This document shows, piece after piece, positions 1 through 6,197 of a DNA stretch of 6,826 nucleotides. Position numbers and translations under genes: made by a program. The stretch is from NCBI GenBank assembly GCA_021772595.1, contig JAJFLS010000071.1, positions 1 to 6,826 on the forward strand, written 5' to 3'. A model generated the notes under the pieces. The model worked only from the letters and a program-made list of their open reading frames with translations, was not told the DNA's origin and made no database searches. Source of the DNA: Opitutales bacterium (GTDB lineage Bacteria; Verrucomicrobiota; Verrucomicrobiia; Opitutales; Opitutaceae). Position 1 is the stretch's first letter. Each line of letters starts with the position of its first letter.

Positions 1-3
1 GAT

Positions 4-609
4 TCAAATGTTGATATTTCTAACCAGTTGATATTCAAGGACCTTTAACTGGACACTAGTGTTCCCGTTTTGGAAATTTCCGGTGGGATTGGATGTCGGT
101 CCATCGCTTACATCGTAACCGGCATCCTGCGGCAATATACCGATGTGCCACTTGCCAAAATGCGCGGTTCGGTAATTGGGATTCCCGGCCTTAATCGCTT
201 TAGGCAAAGTCAACCATCCGGGCGCCCGTTCAGTCCAAGTCTCATCCTTGTTATACACATGACGCGCGCAATTCTGTCCAAATAGAATCGCGTGCCTGGT
301 TGGATCGCATATAGGATTAGGGGCATAACCATCTGTAAAACGCATTCCCATCTCCGCCATGCGATCCATATTCGGAGTCTCAAAATAATCGCTACCCGAA
401 TCAGGACGCTCCGGATCAGCCAGGTAGGAGTGACTCGTCCAACCCTGATCGTCGGTCAGAATCAGGATTATATTAGGCGAACGTTCAATGGACTTCTTTG
501 GAGAGCAAGAAACTCCAGTAAAGAGTATACACAAAACAATTACCCGCCCTACAGTCCGATTCGCTCGAAGAAAGCGACCTATTTGACACTCTCTAACGAT
601 CTCAGTCAT
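4..609 (-). CDS. Sulfatase, N-terminal part only (truncated)
   Basis: This is the N-terminal part of a type I sulfatase (alkaline phosphatase superfamily), which would hydrolyse sulfate esters, probably on a polysaccharide outside the cytoplasm. With the ATG at 609-607 it has 201 residues. A basic start and a hydrophobic stretch (residues 20-34, ending GVSC) suggest export. Cys35 could be a lipidation site, but the lipobox is poor. The metal-binding DD is at 53-54 in LILTDDQGW. The catalytic motif CDPTR starts at Cys101, the residue expected to become formylglycine. A KWHIG motif lies at 153-157. Family members usually have about 450-600 residues. Here the homology fades near residue 183 (NFQNGNTS) and an AT-rich tail ends in TGA at 6-4, so the C-terminal domain and part of the active site are missing. 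An in-frame ATG at 657 exists, but the overlapping ATG at 609 is preferred because it is coupled to the upstream stop. The protein is probably inactive unless the break is an assembly or sequencing error. Confidence 0.8.
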   Translation of the reverse strand: MTEIVRECQIGRFLRANRTVGRVIVLCILFTGVSCSPKKSIERSPNIILILTDDQGWTSHSYLADPERPDSGSDYFETPNMDRMAEMGMRFTDGYAPNPICDPTRHAILFGQNCARHVYNKDETWTERAPGWLTLPKAIKAGNPNYRTAHFGKWHIGILPQDAGYDVSDGPTSNPTGNFQNGNTSVQLKVLEYQLVRNINI

Positions 610-3082
610 CGGTTTCCGTGGAATGATTTTCGTGACGCAAGTAAGCCAGCAGATCAAGAATGTCCTCTCGTGTGAGCGTGCTTAGCAATCCCGATGGCAT
701 GGGCGAAATCGGAGACGGTTCCAGTGAAACGATGTCTTTTCTCGGAATCCGCAAGATGTCGGCGGCATTCAGGGAGTTCGATTGAATTCCGATGGAATCC
801 CCGTAGTAATTCACCACGTTTCCATGAATTTGGGTACCGTCTGTTTTTCGAATCACGGATATCCCGTACTGATCGCTGATCACCTTACTCGGCTCGATGA
901 CCGCTTCCAGAAAATCGTGAATACTGAACCGTCGCATGGAAGCGCTCAGGTCGGGTCCGATACCGCCTCCTTCGCCGTTTACTCGATGACAAGCGAAACA
1001 GCCGGCTGCGGTGAAAGCCTGCCGCCCGTTGGAGATATCCCGGTCTTCAAGGTTCTCTACGGTAAGCGGTAACAGATCTTCAAGGGACCAGAGTTTCACA
1101 AACTGGCGGATCCCGGTATCAACGGATACGGATTTCGGCTGGGAGTCAGTGATCACTTTGCGGAAGCGCTCTTTATCCTTTTTTGCAACCGTGGCGAACG
1201 CGTCTTCGACGATGGTTACGAAATATTTCGATAAGCTCTTTCCCCCGGTCCAACTATGGGCCTTCCCCAATGTTGCGAAAAACCGTTCCCGCAAAGATCG
1301 GTTCCAGCCTTTCGTCTGAACGCGCAGGGGCATTATGAATCGGAGCTTGTCTTCTTGGGTCACCGCTTCTTCTAAAAGGCGCACGGCCACCGAAGTCGCT
1401 TTTTCGGACTTCAAGTAAACCAGCAACTTCACAAGTTCCGCATTAAGCTGCACATCGTCAGAAGGGAATAGCGATTCCAAATAACGCCTCACATAGAGCT
1501 TCTCGGAATCAACAGCCGATGTATCCCCAGAATCCATACGGATAAAAGCCACTTCGAGACAGCGGAGGTACAGCAGCGTTTCTTCCTTGCTAAAAACTGC
1601 TCCATCCAGCTCCAGCATTGCGGTGAGGATATCCGGCAAGAGATCCGGACTTCCGGCTCTGGCAAGTCCCAAAAGCGCTGTCATTCTCGCCACGGGTTGC
1701 GTCTCCTCAAGTGCCTGGTCTTTCCAAGCTTCAACTGGCGCGTGCTCCAGCAATAAACGCGCGGCCTGCCGAATCGCCCGGTCGTTACTCGACAGGTAGG
1801 GCCAAGCAATTGGAACCGCTTCATCCGAGGCTGAGCGGATGAGACCTTCCAGCATTCGCAGTTCTTTTTGCAATTCGCTGGAATCGACAGTCGCTGTAGA
1901 TTCGGCTTTTTCGGCAGAGCCTCCTACATAAGTAACCCGGTATAAATCGGAAGTCGTTCCGCGCCCGCCCAAGACAAAATAGAGAGCCCCATCAACCGGG
2001 TTTACAATGATGTCCGCAATAGGCAAGGGAACGCCTGTTAAGAACTCTTCTGTGACGGCCGTATAAGAAGCTCCTTTCGGTTCCAGCCAGGATACGAAAA
2101 CTCTTCCCCAACTCCAATCGCTCGCAAACAAGGCGTTCTGGTATTTCTCGGGAAATGCAGTTCCGTAGCCAAAGGTGATTCCCGTGGGAGAACCGGGACC
2201 GTATTCGTAAACCGGTGGCACCGTGTCTGCAAAATAGGGAGGCCATTTCCCTGAACCGGAACGCCAACCATAATCAGTTCCCGTCACGACCTGCAGCAAC
2301 CGGGTCGGCTGATACCACGCAGTATTCACATCGAATTCCGCATCGGCATCGGTGGTGAAAAGATCACCTGTCTGATTGAAAGCGATATCGAATGCATTGC
2401 GAAATCCTATTGCCATCAATTCCCAGGATTCGCCCTCAGGATCGGTCCTGGCGATCCATCCACCTGGAGCCGTCGTCCCTTTCTCACTACCGATAGGTCC
2501 CCAAATTCGTGGCAGTAAGTCGTCCTCGCCCCAGTGAGTCGGCACGAGTGACTTGAAGCCAGGTCCTTCAGGAAGGGGAGTCTTGTTCCCAGCGATTACA
2601 TAAAGCCATTTGCCTTCTGGTCCGGGAATCACGCTATGCGGCCCGTGTTCACCCTTGGCGACGAAACTGCGGAGAAACTCGACTTTATCAAAAACATCAT
2701 CCGAATCCACATCTAGGATACGGTACAAGCCACCTCCTTGGAATTGATCCTCGGCCACAACCGCATAGAGATTGCCATACGCAAAGCACAGTCCATTCAC
2801 AAAACCGATCTCCAAGTCCAAACGTTCGACGGTGGAAACTTCCCCATCCTCCAGTGTAACCCGGAAAAGACCCCCGTTCTGATCGCCAGCTATCAAGCGA
2901 CCTTTTTCGTCGACGGTCAATGCCACCCAAGAGCCTTGGGTATCACCCGGGACGGAGTAAACCTGCTTAACCTCGAAACCTTCAGCTCCCTCGATCTTCG
3001 ATTCCTGCAATTGAGCCCAAAGTCCAATCTTTAAAAAGAAGAGACTAGCGCACAGCCAAACACGCAAATTCAGGTTTCTCAC
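602..3082 (-). CDS. Secreted propeller-HEAT-cytochrome c protein (PVC-type heme-binding)
   Basis: This is an 826-residue exported protein, likely a sugar or alcohol dehydrogenase-like electron-transfer protein of the envelope; its substrate is unknown. Residues 1-23 form a Sec signal (hydrophobic WLCASLFFLKIGLWA). Residues about 38-385 form a beta-propeller of the glucose/sorbosone dehydrogenase or 'membrane-bound dehydrogenase' type, with blades such as GIGFRNAFDIAFN-like text at 225-236 and IIVNPVDGALYF at 358-369. An acidic DVDSDDVFD loop at 124-132 could bind calcium. Residues about 400-650 are helical and HEAT-like. The C-terminal domain matches the Pirellula/Verrucomicrobium heme-binding family: CFACH at 695-699 binds heme c, GPDLS follows, and the SPMPSGLL motif supplies a probable Met795 ligand before a closing LLAYL helix. 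The start is GTG with AAGGAG eight bases upstream. The gene overlaps the downstream sulfatase by eight bases and the upstream remnant by three. The domain order is complete and the frame is undamaged. Confidence 0.94.
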   Translation of the reverse strand: MRNLNLRVWLCASLFFLKIGLWAQLQESKIEGAEGFEVKQVYSVPGDTQGSWVALTVDEKGRLIAGDQNGGLFRVTLEDGEVSTVERLDLEIGFVNGLCFAYGNLYAVVAEDQFQGGGLYRILDVDSDDVFDKVEFLRSFVAKGEHGPHSVIPGPEGKWLYVIAGNKTPLPEGPGFKSLVPTHWGEDDLLPRIWGPIGSEKGTTAPGGWIARTDPEGESWELMAIGFRNAFDIAFNQTGDLFTTDADAEFDVNTAWYQPTRLLQVVTGTDYGWRSGSGKWPPYFADTVPPVYEYGPGSPTGITFGYGTAFPEKYQNALFASDWSWGRVFVSWLEPKGASYTAVTEEFLTGVPLPIADIIVNPVDGALYFVLGGRGTTSDLYRVTYVGGSAEKAESTATVDSSELQKELRMLEGLIRSASDEAVPIAWPYLSSNDRAIRQAARLLLEHAPVEAWKDQALEETQPVARMTALLGLARAGSPDLLPDILTAMLELDGAVFSKEETLLYLRCLEVAFIRMDSGDTSAVDSEKLYVRRYLESLFPSDDVQLNAELVKLLVYLKSEKATSVAVRLLEEAVTQEDKLRFIMPLRVQTKGWNRSLRERFFATLGKAHSWTGGKSLSKYFVTIVEDAFATVAKKDKERFRKVITDSQPKSVSVDTGIRQFVKLWSLEDLLPLTVENLEDRDISNGRQAFTAAGCFACHRVNGEGGGIGPDLSASMRRFSIHDFLEAVIEPSKVISDQYGISVIRKTDGTQIHGNVVNYYGDSIGIQSNSLNAADILRIPRKDIVSLEPSPISPMPSGLLSTLTREDILDLLAYLRHENHSTETDD

Positions 3083-3300
3083 AAGACAAGCTCCTTGATC
3101 ACCGAGCCTTTGGCTTGAGGCAGCTTGAAGAGAACGTTAACGGGGGCGGTATTCGCCACGGTCGCAGAATCCTGGAAGCCTAAATTCGTCATAGGAGCTG
3201 CAAATATATTTTTCATAGGAATGAGAATAAAATGTGATTCCTTCATGATATATGCACAAATGCTAATCTCTGGACAATCTTTTGTCTCGTTAGGGAACAC
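3079..3300 (-). pseudogene. Probable 3' remnant of an unidentified gene
   Basis: A 73-codon reading frame ends with TGA at 3081-3079, overlapping the next gene's GTG start (TTGTGA, with GTG and TGA sharing bases). The final ~37 residues (from about TNLGFQDS to VIKELVL) have an ordinary protein-like composition, and their DNA has normal base content. The first half lies in markedly AT-rich DNA (about 3195-3306) and does not look conserved. I infer the tail of a larger gene that formerly preceded the propeller/heme gene in an operon and lost its 5' part. The family is not recognised. It could alternatively be a genuine small protein, but no ribosome site or domain supports that. Confidence 0.35.
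3091..3096 (-). promoter_or_regulatory. Ribosome binding site for the GTG-started propeller/heme gene
   Basis: The minus strand reads AAGGAG here, eight bases before the GTG at 3082-3080. This strong Shine-Dalgarno match, together with the signal peptide that directly follows, fixes the unusual GTG start. The site lies inside the last codons of the short upstream reading frame. Confidence 0.75.
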
Positions 3301-3306
3301 TTTTTG

Positions 3307-3395
3307 TTGATAGGGGATTCAATTGTTCCGATGTCAGGCCTGCTCGCCCACTCGAGAACTATTCGCAGGGTAGGTTGAGGACTGGAATCTGCCTT
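3307..3395 (+). repeat. Interspersed repeat, long form, copy 1
   Basis: This 89-base copy begins with the 26-base core (TTGATAGG, then two G in place of AA, then the rest up to TTGTTCCGAT) at 3307-3332. A spacer of about 29 bases follows (GTCAGGCCTGCTCGCCC and on), then the G-rich module TTCGCAGGGTAGG and a decayed partial core starting TTGAGGA. It is collinear without gaps with 5764-5852, at roughly 80 percent identity, and the first 29 bases differ at only two positions. It lies just upstream, in the minus-strand sense, of the gene remnant ending at 3079. Confidence 0.85.
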
Positions 3396-3401
3396 ATAAG
3401 G

Positions 3402-3659
3402 TTAGAAATCGCGTGGCTCTGCTTGATCGCTCGGATGAACGCCAAGCCAATATTTGGCGCTCAGTTTTTCTTGAGGCTCGGCATTGCCAATGAACGAAGG
3501 GATGAAACTGTATCCTCCCCTATCGTAATGCCGAACTTTGCCTTTGATCTTAAAAGTGCCGATTCTATCAGATGCTCTGTAGTCAAACTCGGATAATCTT
3601 AGCAAGTCAAAGAGCAAGGGGAACTGTTGGAAAGCTGAAGCGGTGGTTGAAAAAAAGGC
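3402..3659 (-). other. Unassigned coding-like stretch, possible gene remnant
   Basis: Downstream of the mannonate dehydratase stop, one minus-strand frame stays open to TAA-type termination at 3402 and reads as plausible protein, for example FDYRASDRIGTFKIKGK and later NAEPQEKLSAKYWLGVHP. No start codon or ribosome site belongs to it: the frame simply continues from the shifted frame of the mannonate dehydratase remnant. I recognise no family. It may be the 3' end of another broken gene, or a chance open frame. The neighbouring run of T on the minus strand (TTTTTTT just after the dehydratase stop) could belong to a weak terminator, but only a three-base-pair stem precedes it. Confidence 0.3.
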
Positions 3660-3660
3660 C

Positions 3661-4031
3661 CTACGGGTGCTGCAAACTCCCGTCAGGGAGGCGGACTTGC
3701 GTCCATTCGGTGACATTGTGAATCGGTGGATACTTCTTGGCGGCTTCCTCGTCCATATAGACACCGATACCGGGACGATCGTTGGGAAAGATGTATCCGT
3801 TTTTCGGTACGGGAAGTCCGTCAAATACGTCATTAATCGTTCCATTGAATTTGCAGTATTCTTGGATGCCGAAGTTCGGCTGGACGAGGTCCAGATGCAG
3901 ATTGACCATGTGTCCGACGGGCGAAAGATCGGGGGAACCATGCCACGCGGTGCGCACGCCCGTGAATTCGCCGAGGACCGCTGCTTTTTAGCGGGGGTGA
4001 GTCCTCCGATACAGCTGATATGCATGCGCAT
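3661..4031 (-). pseudogene. D-mannonate dehydratase, C-terminal remnant with frameshift
   Basis: This is the last ~123 codons of an enolase-superfamily D-mannonate dehydratase (ManD/RspA type), which converts D-mannonate to 2-keto-3-deoxygluconate in hexuronate breakdown. Recognisable blocks in order are MRMHISCIGGLTPAKK, GVRTAWHGSPDLSPVGH, LVQPNFGIQEY, NDRPGIGVYMDEEAAKKYP and the end EWTQVRLPDGSLQ. The first block is in a different frame from the rest. The switch falls at a run of five A (minus strand, 3989-3985), where one more A would give continuous PAKKAAVLGEFTGVRT. The full enzyme has about 400 residues; the N-terminal ~280, including the barrel acids that bind Mg, are absent. Homology starts at ATG 4031-4029, three bases from a repeat copy. 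It is almost certainly non-functional. Confidence 0.82.
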
Positions 4032-4033
4032 GG

Positions 4034-4090
4034 TTGATAGGAAATTCAATTGTTCCGATTTGATTCGGGGGGTGTTGATCGGAAATGTTG
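4034..4090 (+). repeat. Interspersed repeat, short form, copy 2
   Basis: A perfect 26-base core (TTGATAGGAAATTCAA continuing to TTGTTCCGAT) occupies 4034-4059. A short G-rich module, TTCGGGGGG, follows at about 4064, then a decayed core TTGATCGGAAATGTTG at 4075-4090. It lacks the spacer seen in the long form. It sits exactly at the point where mannonate dehydratase homology breaks off and about 45 bases before the Gfo/Idh start, so it may contribute to that gene's 5' region. Confidence 0.85.
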
Positions 4091-4133
4091 AAAAATCTTG
4101 GCGCATCTTATTTTAGGACTACACTGGTCATTT

Positions 4134-5486
4134 ATGGATAAGGGTTTTATTCCCCGGAGACGTTTCATTCAATCAACTGCTGCCGCTGGAGCCGGCATGC
4201 TCATCATGCCGAGCGGCTCTTTGTGGGGTGCCACCGCTGCCAGTAATCGCCTGAATATTGCGCTCATCGGGGTTCTGGGTCGGGGTAAGTATTTCTTTAA
4301 TACGCTCAAGAATGAAAACGTTGTGGCTCTGTGCGATGTGAACGAAAAGTGCATGGCTGAAGCGGCCAAGGAGTTTCCTAAGGCCAAACGCTACCGGGAC
4401 TGGCGGAAGTGCCTGGAGCAAAAGGATCTCGATGCAGTGATCGCGGTTTCCACAGATCATACCCATTCGCACATTGCAACCTGGGCCCTCAATCGAGATC
4501 TGCATGTTTACCTGGAAAAACCCATGGGTATTTCGGTTTATGAAACACGCTATCTTCGGCACAAATATCTGGAAAAGAGAGACAAGCTCGCCACCCAGAT
4601 CGGGACAGCCAACCACGCCAGGAACAACTTTGCTCGCGTGCGTGAGCTGGTGCGTGATGGAGCGATTGGCGAGCTTCAGGAAATACATGCCTGGACGAGT
4701 CGCATACTTCCGCGAGCAGGATATCCGAAGGGAAAGAACTTGGTGCCGCGGCATATTGATTGGGACCTCTGGCTAGGACCTTCGCTTTACCATCCGTACA
4801 GCCCCGATTACTTTGAAGCCTACAATGGTAGCCGAGGCCCCAATTGTCTCAATTGGAATATGTATTGGGATTTTGGAGGAGGGCAGCTAGCTGACATGGG
4901 TTCCCATATCATGGATATTGCATGGAATTGCATTGATGGAGATCTACCAACATCGGTCGTTGCAGAAGGAGACGCCTTTAATCCGGAAGTTACCCCGGTC
5001 GACTTGAAAGCCCGCTTTCTCCTTTCAGCCAACGACTGGCGAGGAGAGCTGCCTGTTACCTGGTGGCAGGGGGAGCTTAAGCCGGAATCTCCCAGCCCTC
5101 ATATCGATATTAGTAACTACGCCGATGGCGTGATGTTTCGCGGCACTGGTGGATACCTCATCGCCGACTATACGACACGAACTTTGATTCCTTATGGCAG
5201 AGAAGCGGACATGACCTACTATCAACCCCGATCGAAAAAAGACCTCATTCCAGACATTGGCGATTTTAAGGAAGAGTGGACCGATGCGTGCAAGGGTGGA
5301 TTGAAGACATCTTGTGATTTTGAATACAATGGCAAGATGTTGGAGATGCTTTTGCTCGGGCTAGTGGCCTACCGCGCCGGTGATGAACTACACTACGATG
5401 GCAAGTCTGGCAAAGTGATAGGCAACTCCGAAGCCAACCGTCTTCTAAAACGGAAGTATCGTGAGGGATGGCCTCTCGATGCTTAA
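4134..5486 (+). CDS. Tat-exported Gfo/Idh/MocA family oxidoreductase
   Basis: This is a 450-residue NAD(P)-dependent oxidoreductase of the Gfo/Idh/MocA family, expected to oxidise or epimerise a sugar or polyol derivative. A twin-arginine signal is clear: PRRRFIQS at residues 7-14, then an alanine/glycine-rich hydrophobic stretch to about residue 36. The Rossmann fold follows, NIALIGVLGRG at 41-51, ending in VVALCDVN at 63-70. The family's lysine motif is EKPMG at 128-132, and the catalytic-side motif DMGSHIMD is at 254-261. The C-terminal helix MLEMLLLGLVAYRAG is typical of the secreted PVC and Bacteroidota subgroup. The ATG at 4134 is chosen over a TTG at 4098 because it starts just before the Tat motif; TAGGA about 15 bases upstream is only a weak ribosome site. 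The nucleotide-binding loop has Leu48 where most relatives have glycine. The gene is intact and stands alone between repeat-bearing regions. Confidence 0.94.
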   Translation: MDKGFIPRRRFIQSTAAAGAGMLIMPSGSLWGATAASNRLNIALIGVLGRGKYFFNTLKNENVVALCDVNEKCMAEAAKEFPKAKRYRDWRKCLEQKDLDAVIAVSTDHTHSHIATWALNRDLHVYLEKPMGISVYETRYLRHKYLEKRDKLATQIGTANHARNNFARVRELVRDGAIGELQEIHAWTSRILPRAGYPKGKNLVPRHIDWDLWLGPSLYHPYSPDYFEAYNGSRGPNCLNWNMYWDFGGGQLADMGSHIMDIAWNCIDGDLPTSVVAEGDAFNPEVTPVDLKARFLLSANDWRGELPVTWWQGELKPESPSPHIDISNYADGVMFRGTGGYLIADYTTRTLIPYGREADMTYYQPRSKKDLIPDIGDFKEEWTDACKGGLKTSCDFEYNGKMLEMLLLGLVAYRAGDELHYDGKSGKVIGNSEANRLLKRKYREGWPLDA

Positions 5487-5520
5487 AGTTGATCGGATTT
5501 CAAGCTGCTGTTCTTAGTTT

Positions 5521-5539
5521 GAATCCCAGCTCTGGGTTC
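5521..5539 (+). terminator. Weak terminator-like hairpin after the Gfo/Idh gene
   Basis: GAA-T-CCCA pairs with TGGG-TTC around a GCTC loop, giving seven pairs with one bulged T, 35 bases after the stop codon. There is no U-tract, so intrinsic termination is doubtful; the position is the main argument. Confidence 0.25.
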
Positions 5540-5605
5540 ATGAATGTGTCGTTCCTGCACCCCTAAGTATTATGCAACTAGTTGTGCAAAAGAAACTTGA
5601 GAAGT

Positions 5606-5621
5606 ATGTATCTCGATACAT
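5606..5621. promoter_or_regulatory. Inverted repeat, possible operator
   Basis: ATGTATC and GATACAT are perfect complements separated by TC, a 16-base dyad of the size bound by dimeric regulators. It is in AT-rich DNA between the Gfo/Idh gene and the repeat array. No adjacent promoter or gene makes its role clear. Confidence 0.25.
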
Positions 5622-5660
5622 CTCGGATATATACGAATTCGTCTACGCTATCGACGCTTG

Positions 5661-5852
5661 TTGATAGGAAATTCAATTGTTTCGATTCGCGGGGTAGTTG
5701 ATAGGAAATTCAATTATTCCGATTCGATTCGCAGGGGTAGGTTGATGGGTTGGTTCCGTCTTGTTGATAGGAAATTCAATTGTTCCGATGTCTGGCCTTC
5801 TCGCACGCTCGTGAACAATTCGTGGGGTCGGTTGATGGATTTATTCCGCCTT
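5661..5852 (+). repeat. Repeat array, three cores with partial cores
   Basis: Three 26-base cores lie in the same orientation at 5661-5686 (TTTCGAT end variant), 5698-5723 (TTATTCCGAT variant) and 5764-5789 (perfect). Each is followed by a G-rich module: TTCGCGGGGTAG, TTCGCAGGGGTAGG and TTCGTGGGGTCGG. Two decayed 17-base cores, TTGATGGGTTGGTTCCG at 5742-5758 and TTGATGGATTTATTCCG at 5832-5848, end the second and third units. Only the third unit carries the ~33-base spacer and is the long form (5764-5852). Core-to-core distances are 37, 44, 22 and 68 bases, so the array is modular, not regularly spaced. Confidence 0.88.
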
Positions 5853-6177
5853 TGCAAGGGGGTAATGGGCTGGAGGTTGTAAGGGTTTCCATGCCGTTGG
5901 TTGGATTTCGCGAGGGACGCTGTTCGATGGTTCGAAAATGACCTGTTGTAGCTGCTTACTCGCTGCGCGAGGCTTGGGGGTGGACGCTTCGATACTGGCC
6001 CGCTGGGAAATAGGCTCCGGCGTATTAGTCAGCGTAGAATACGGGTTTGTCGTCCGGCGGGCGGAGTCGGCCTTCCCGTTTCTCGAATCGGGCGCCATAC
6101 TGCTCGTGAAACGTCTTTCAATGGGCTGACAGGCATTTCCAAAGAGGCGAAGCCCGCGGGCGGTAGAGGGTAACAGG

Positions 6178-6197
6178 CGCATGCATCGATGCAAGCG
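6178..6197. repeat. 20-base near-perfect palindrome
   Basis: The arms CGCATGCATC and GATGCAAGCG are complementary except for one A/A pair; the inner twelve bases TGCATCGATGCA form a perfect palindrome. It lies in gene-free DNA 230 bases before the next start codon. It could be a dimer-binding site or part of a larger repeated element. Confidence 0.5.

Larger units (their letters stand above)
5487..5660. other. Intergenic stretch with small dyad elements
   Basis: No gene is supported here. Just after the stop, 5489-5503 reads TTGATCGGATTTCAA, a distant relative of the repeat core. At 5521-5539 there is GAA-T-CCCA-GCTC-TGGG-TTC, a small hairpin with a bulge that could end transcription, but it has no following T run. 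At 5575-5584 there is the palindrome CAACTAGTTG. At 5606-5621 there is the inverted repeat ATGTATC-TC-GATACAT. The last two look like protein-binding dyads more than terminators, but no downstream gene begins nearby. Confidence 0.5.

Noticed and set aside
3307..4090. Insertion sequence bounded by the repeats at 3307 and 4034
   Set aside because: The two copies are in direct, not inverted, orientation, and the DNA between them encodes a dehydratase tail and an unassigned stretch, not a transposase.
4088..4114. Promoter TTGAAA / TATTTT before the Gfo/Idh gene
   Set aside because: The spacer is only 15 bases and the DNA is part of a decayed repeat; the match is no better than chance in AT-rich DNA.
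3643..4116. Plus-strand 157-codon open frame
   Set aside because: It lies opposite the mannonate dehydratase remnant, whose minus-strand translation is clearly family-like, and it runs through the repeat at 4034.
5505..5545. tRNA T-arm-like text (TTTGAATCCCAGC)
   Set aside because: The flanking bases do not form the five-pair T stem and no acceptor, D or anticodon arms can be built.
5661..5852. Possible CRISPR array from repeated 26-base units
   Set aside because: Distances between cores vary (37, 44, 22, 68), the intervening DNA is itself repeated, and no cas gene is present.
5658..5882. Plus-strand open frame reading VDRKFNCSD-like repeats
   Set aside because: The repeated peptide is only the translation of the DNA repeat; copies elsewhere are in other frames or interrupted, and no ribosome site or domain is seen.
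5841..6194. Minus-strand 117-codon open frame
   Set aside because: Its composition (many P, S, R and A), start inside the palindrome and lack of a ribosome site or recognisable domain make it a chance frame in GC-rich DNA.
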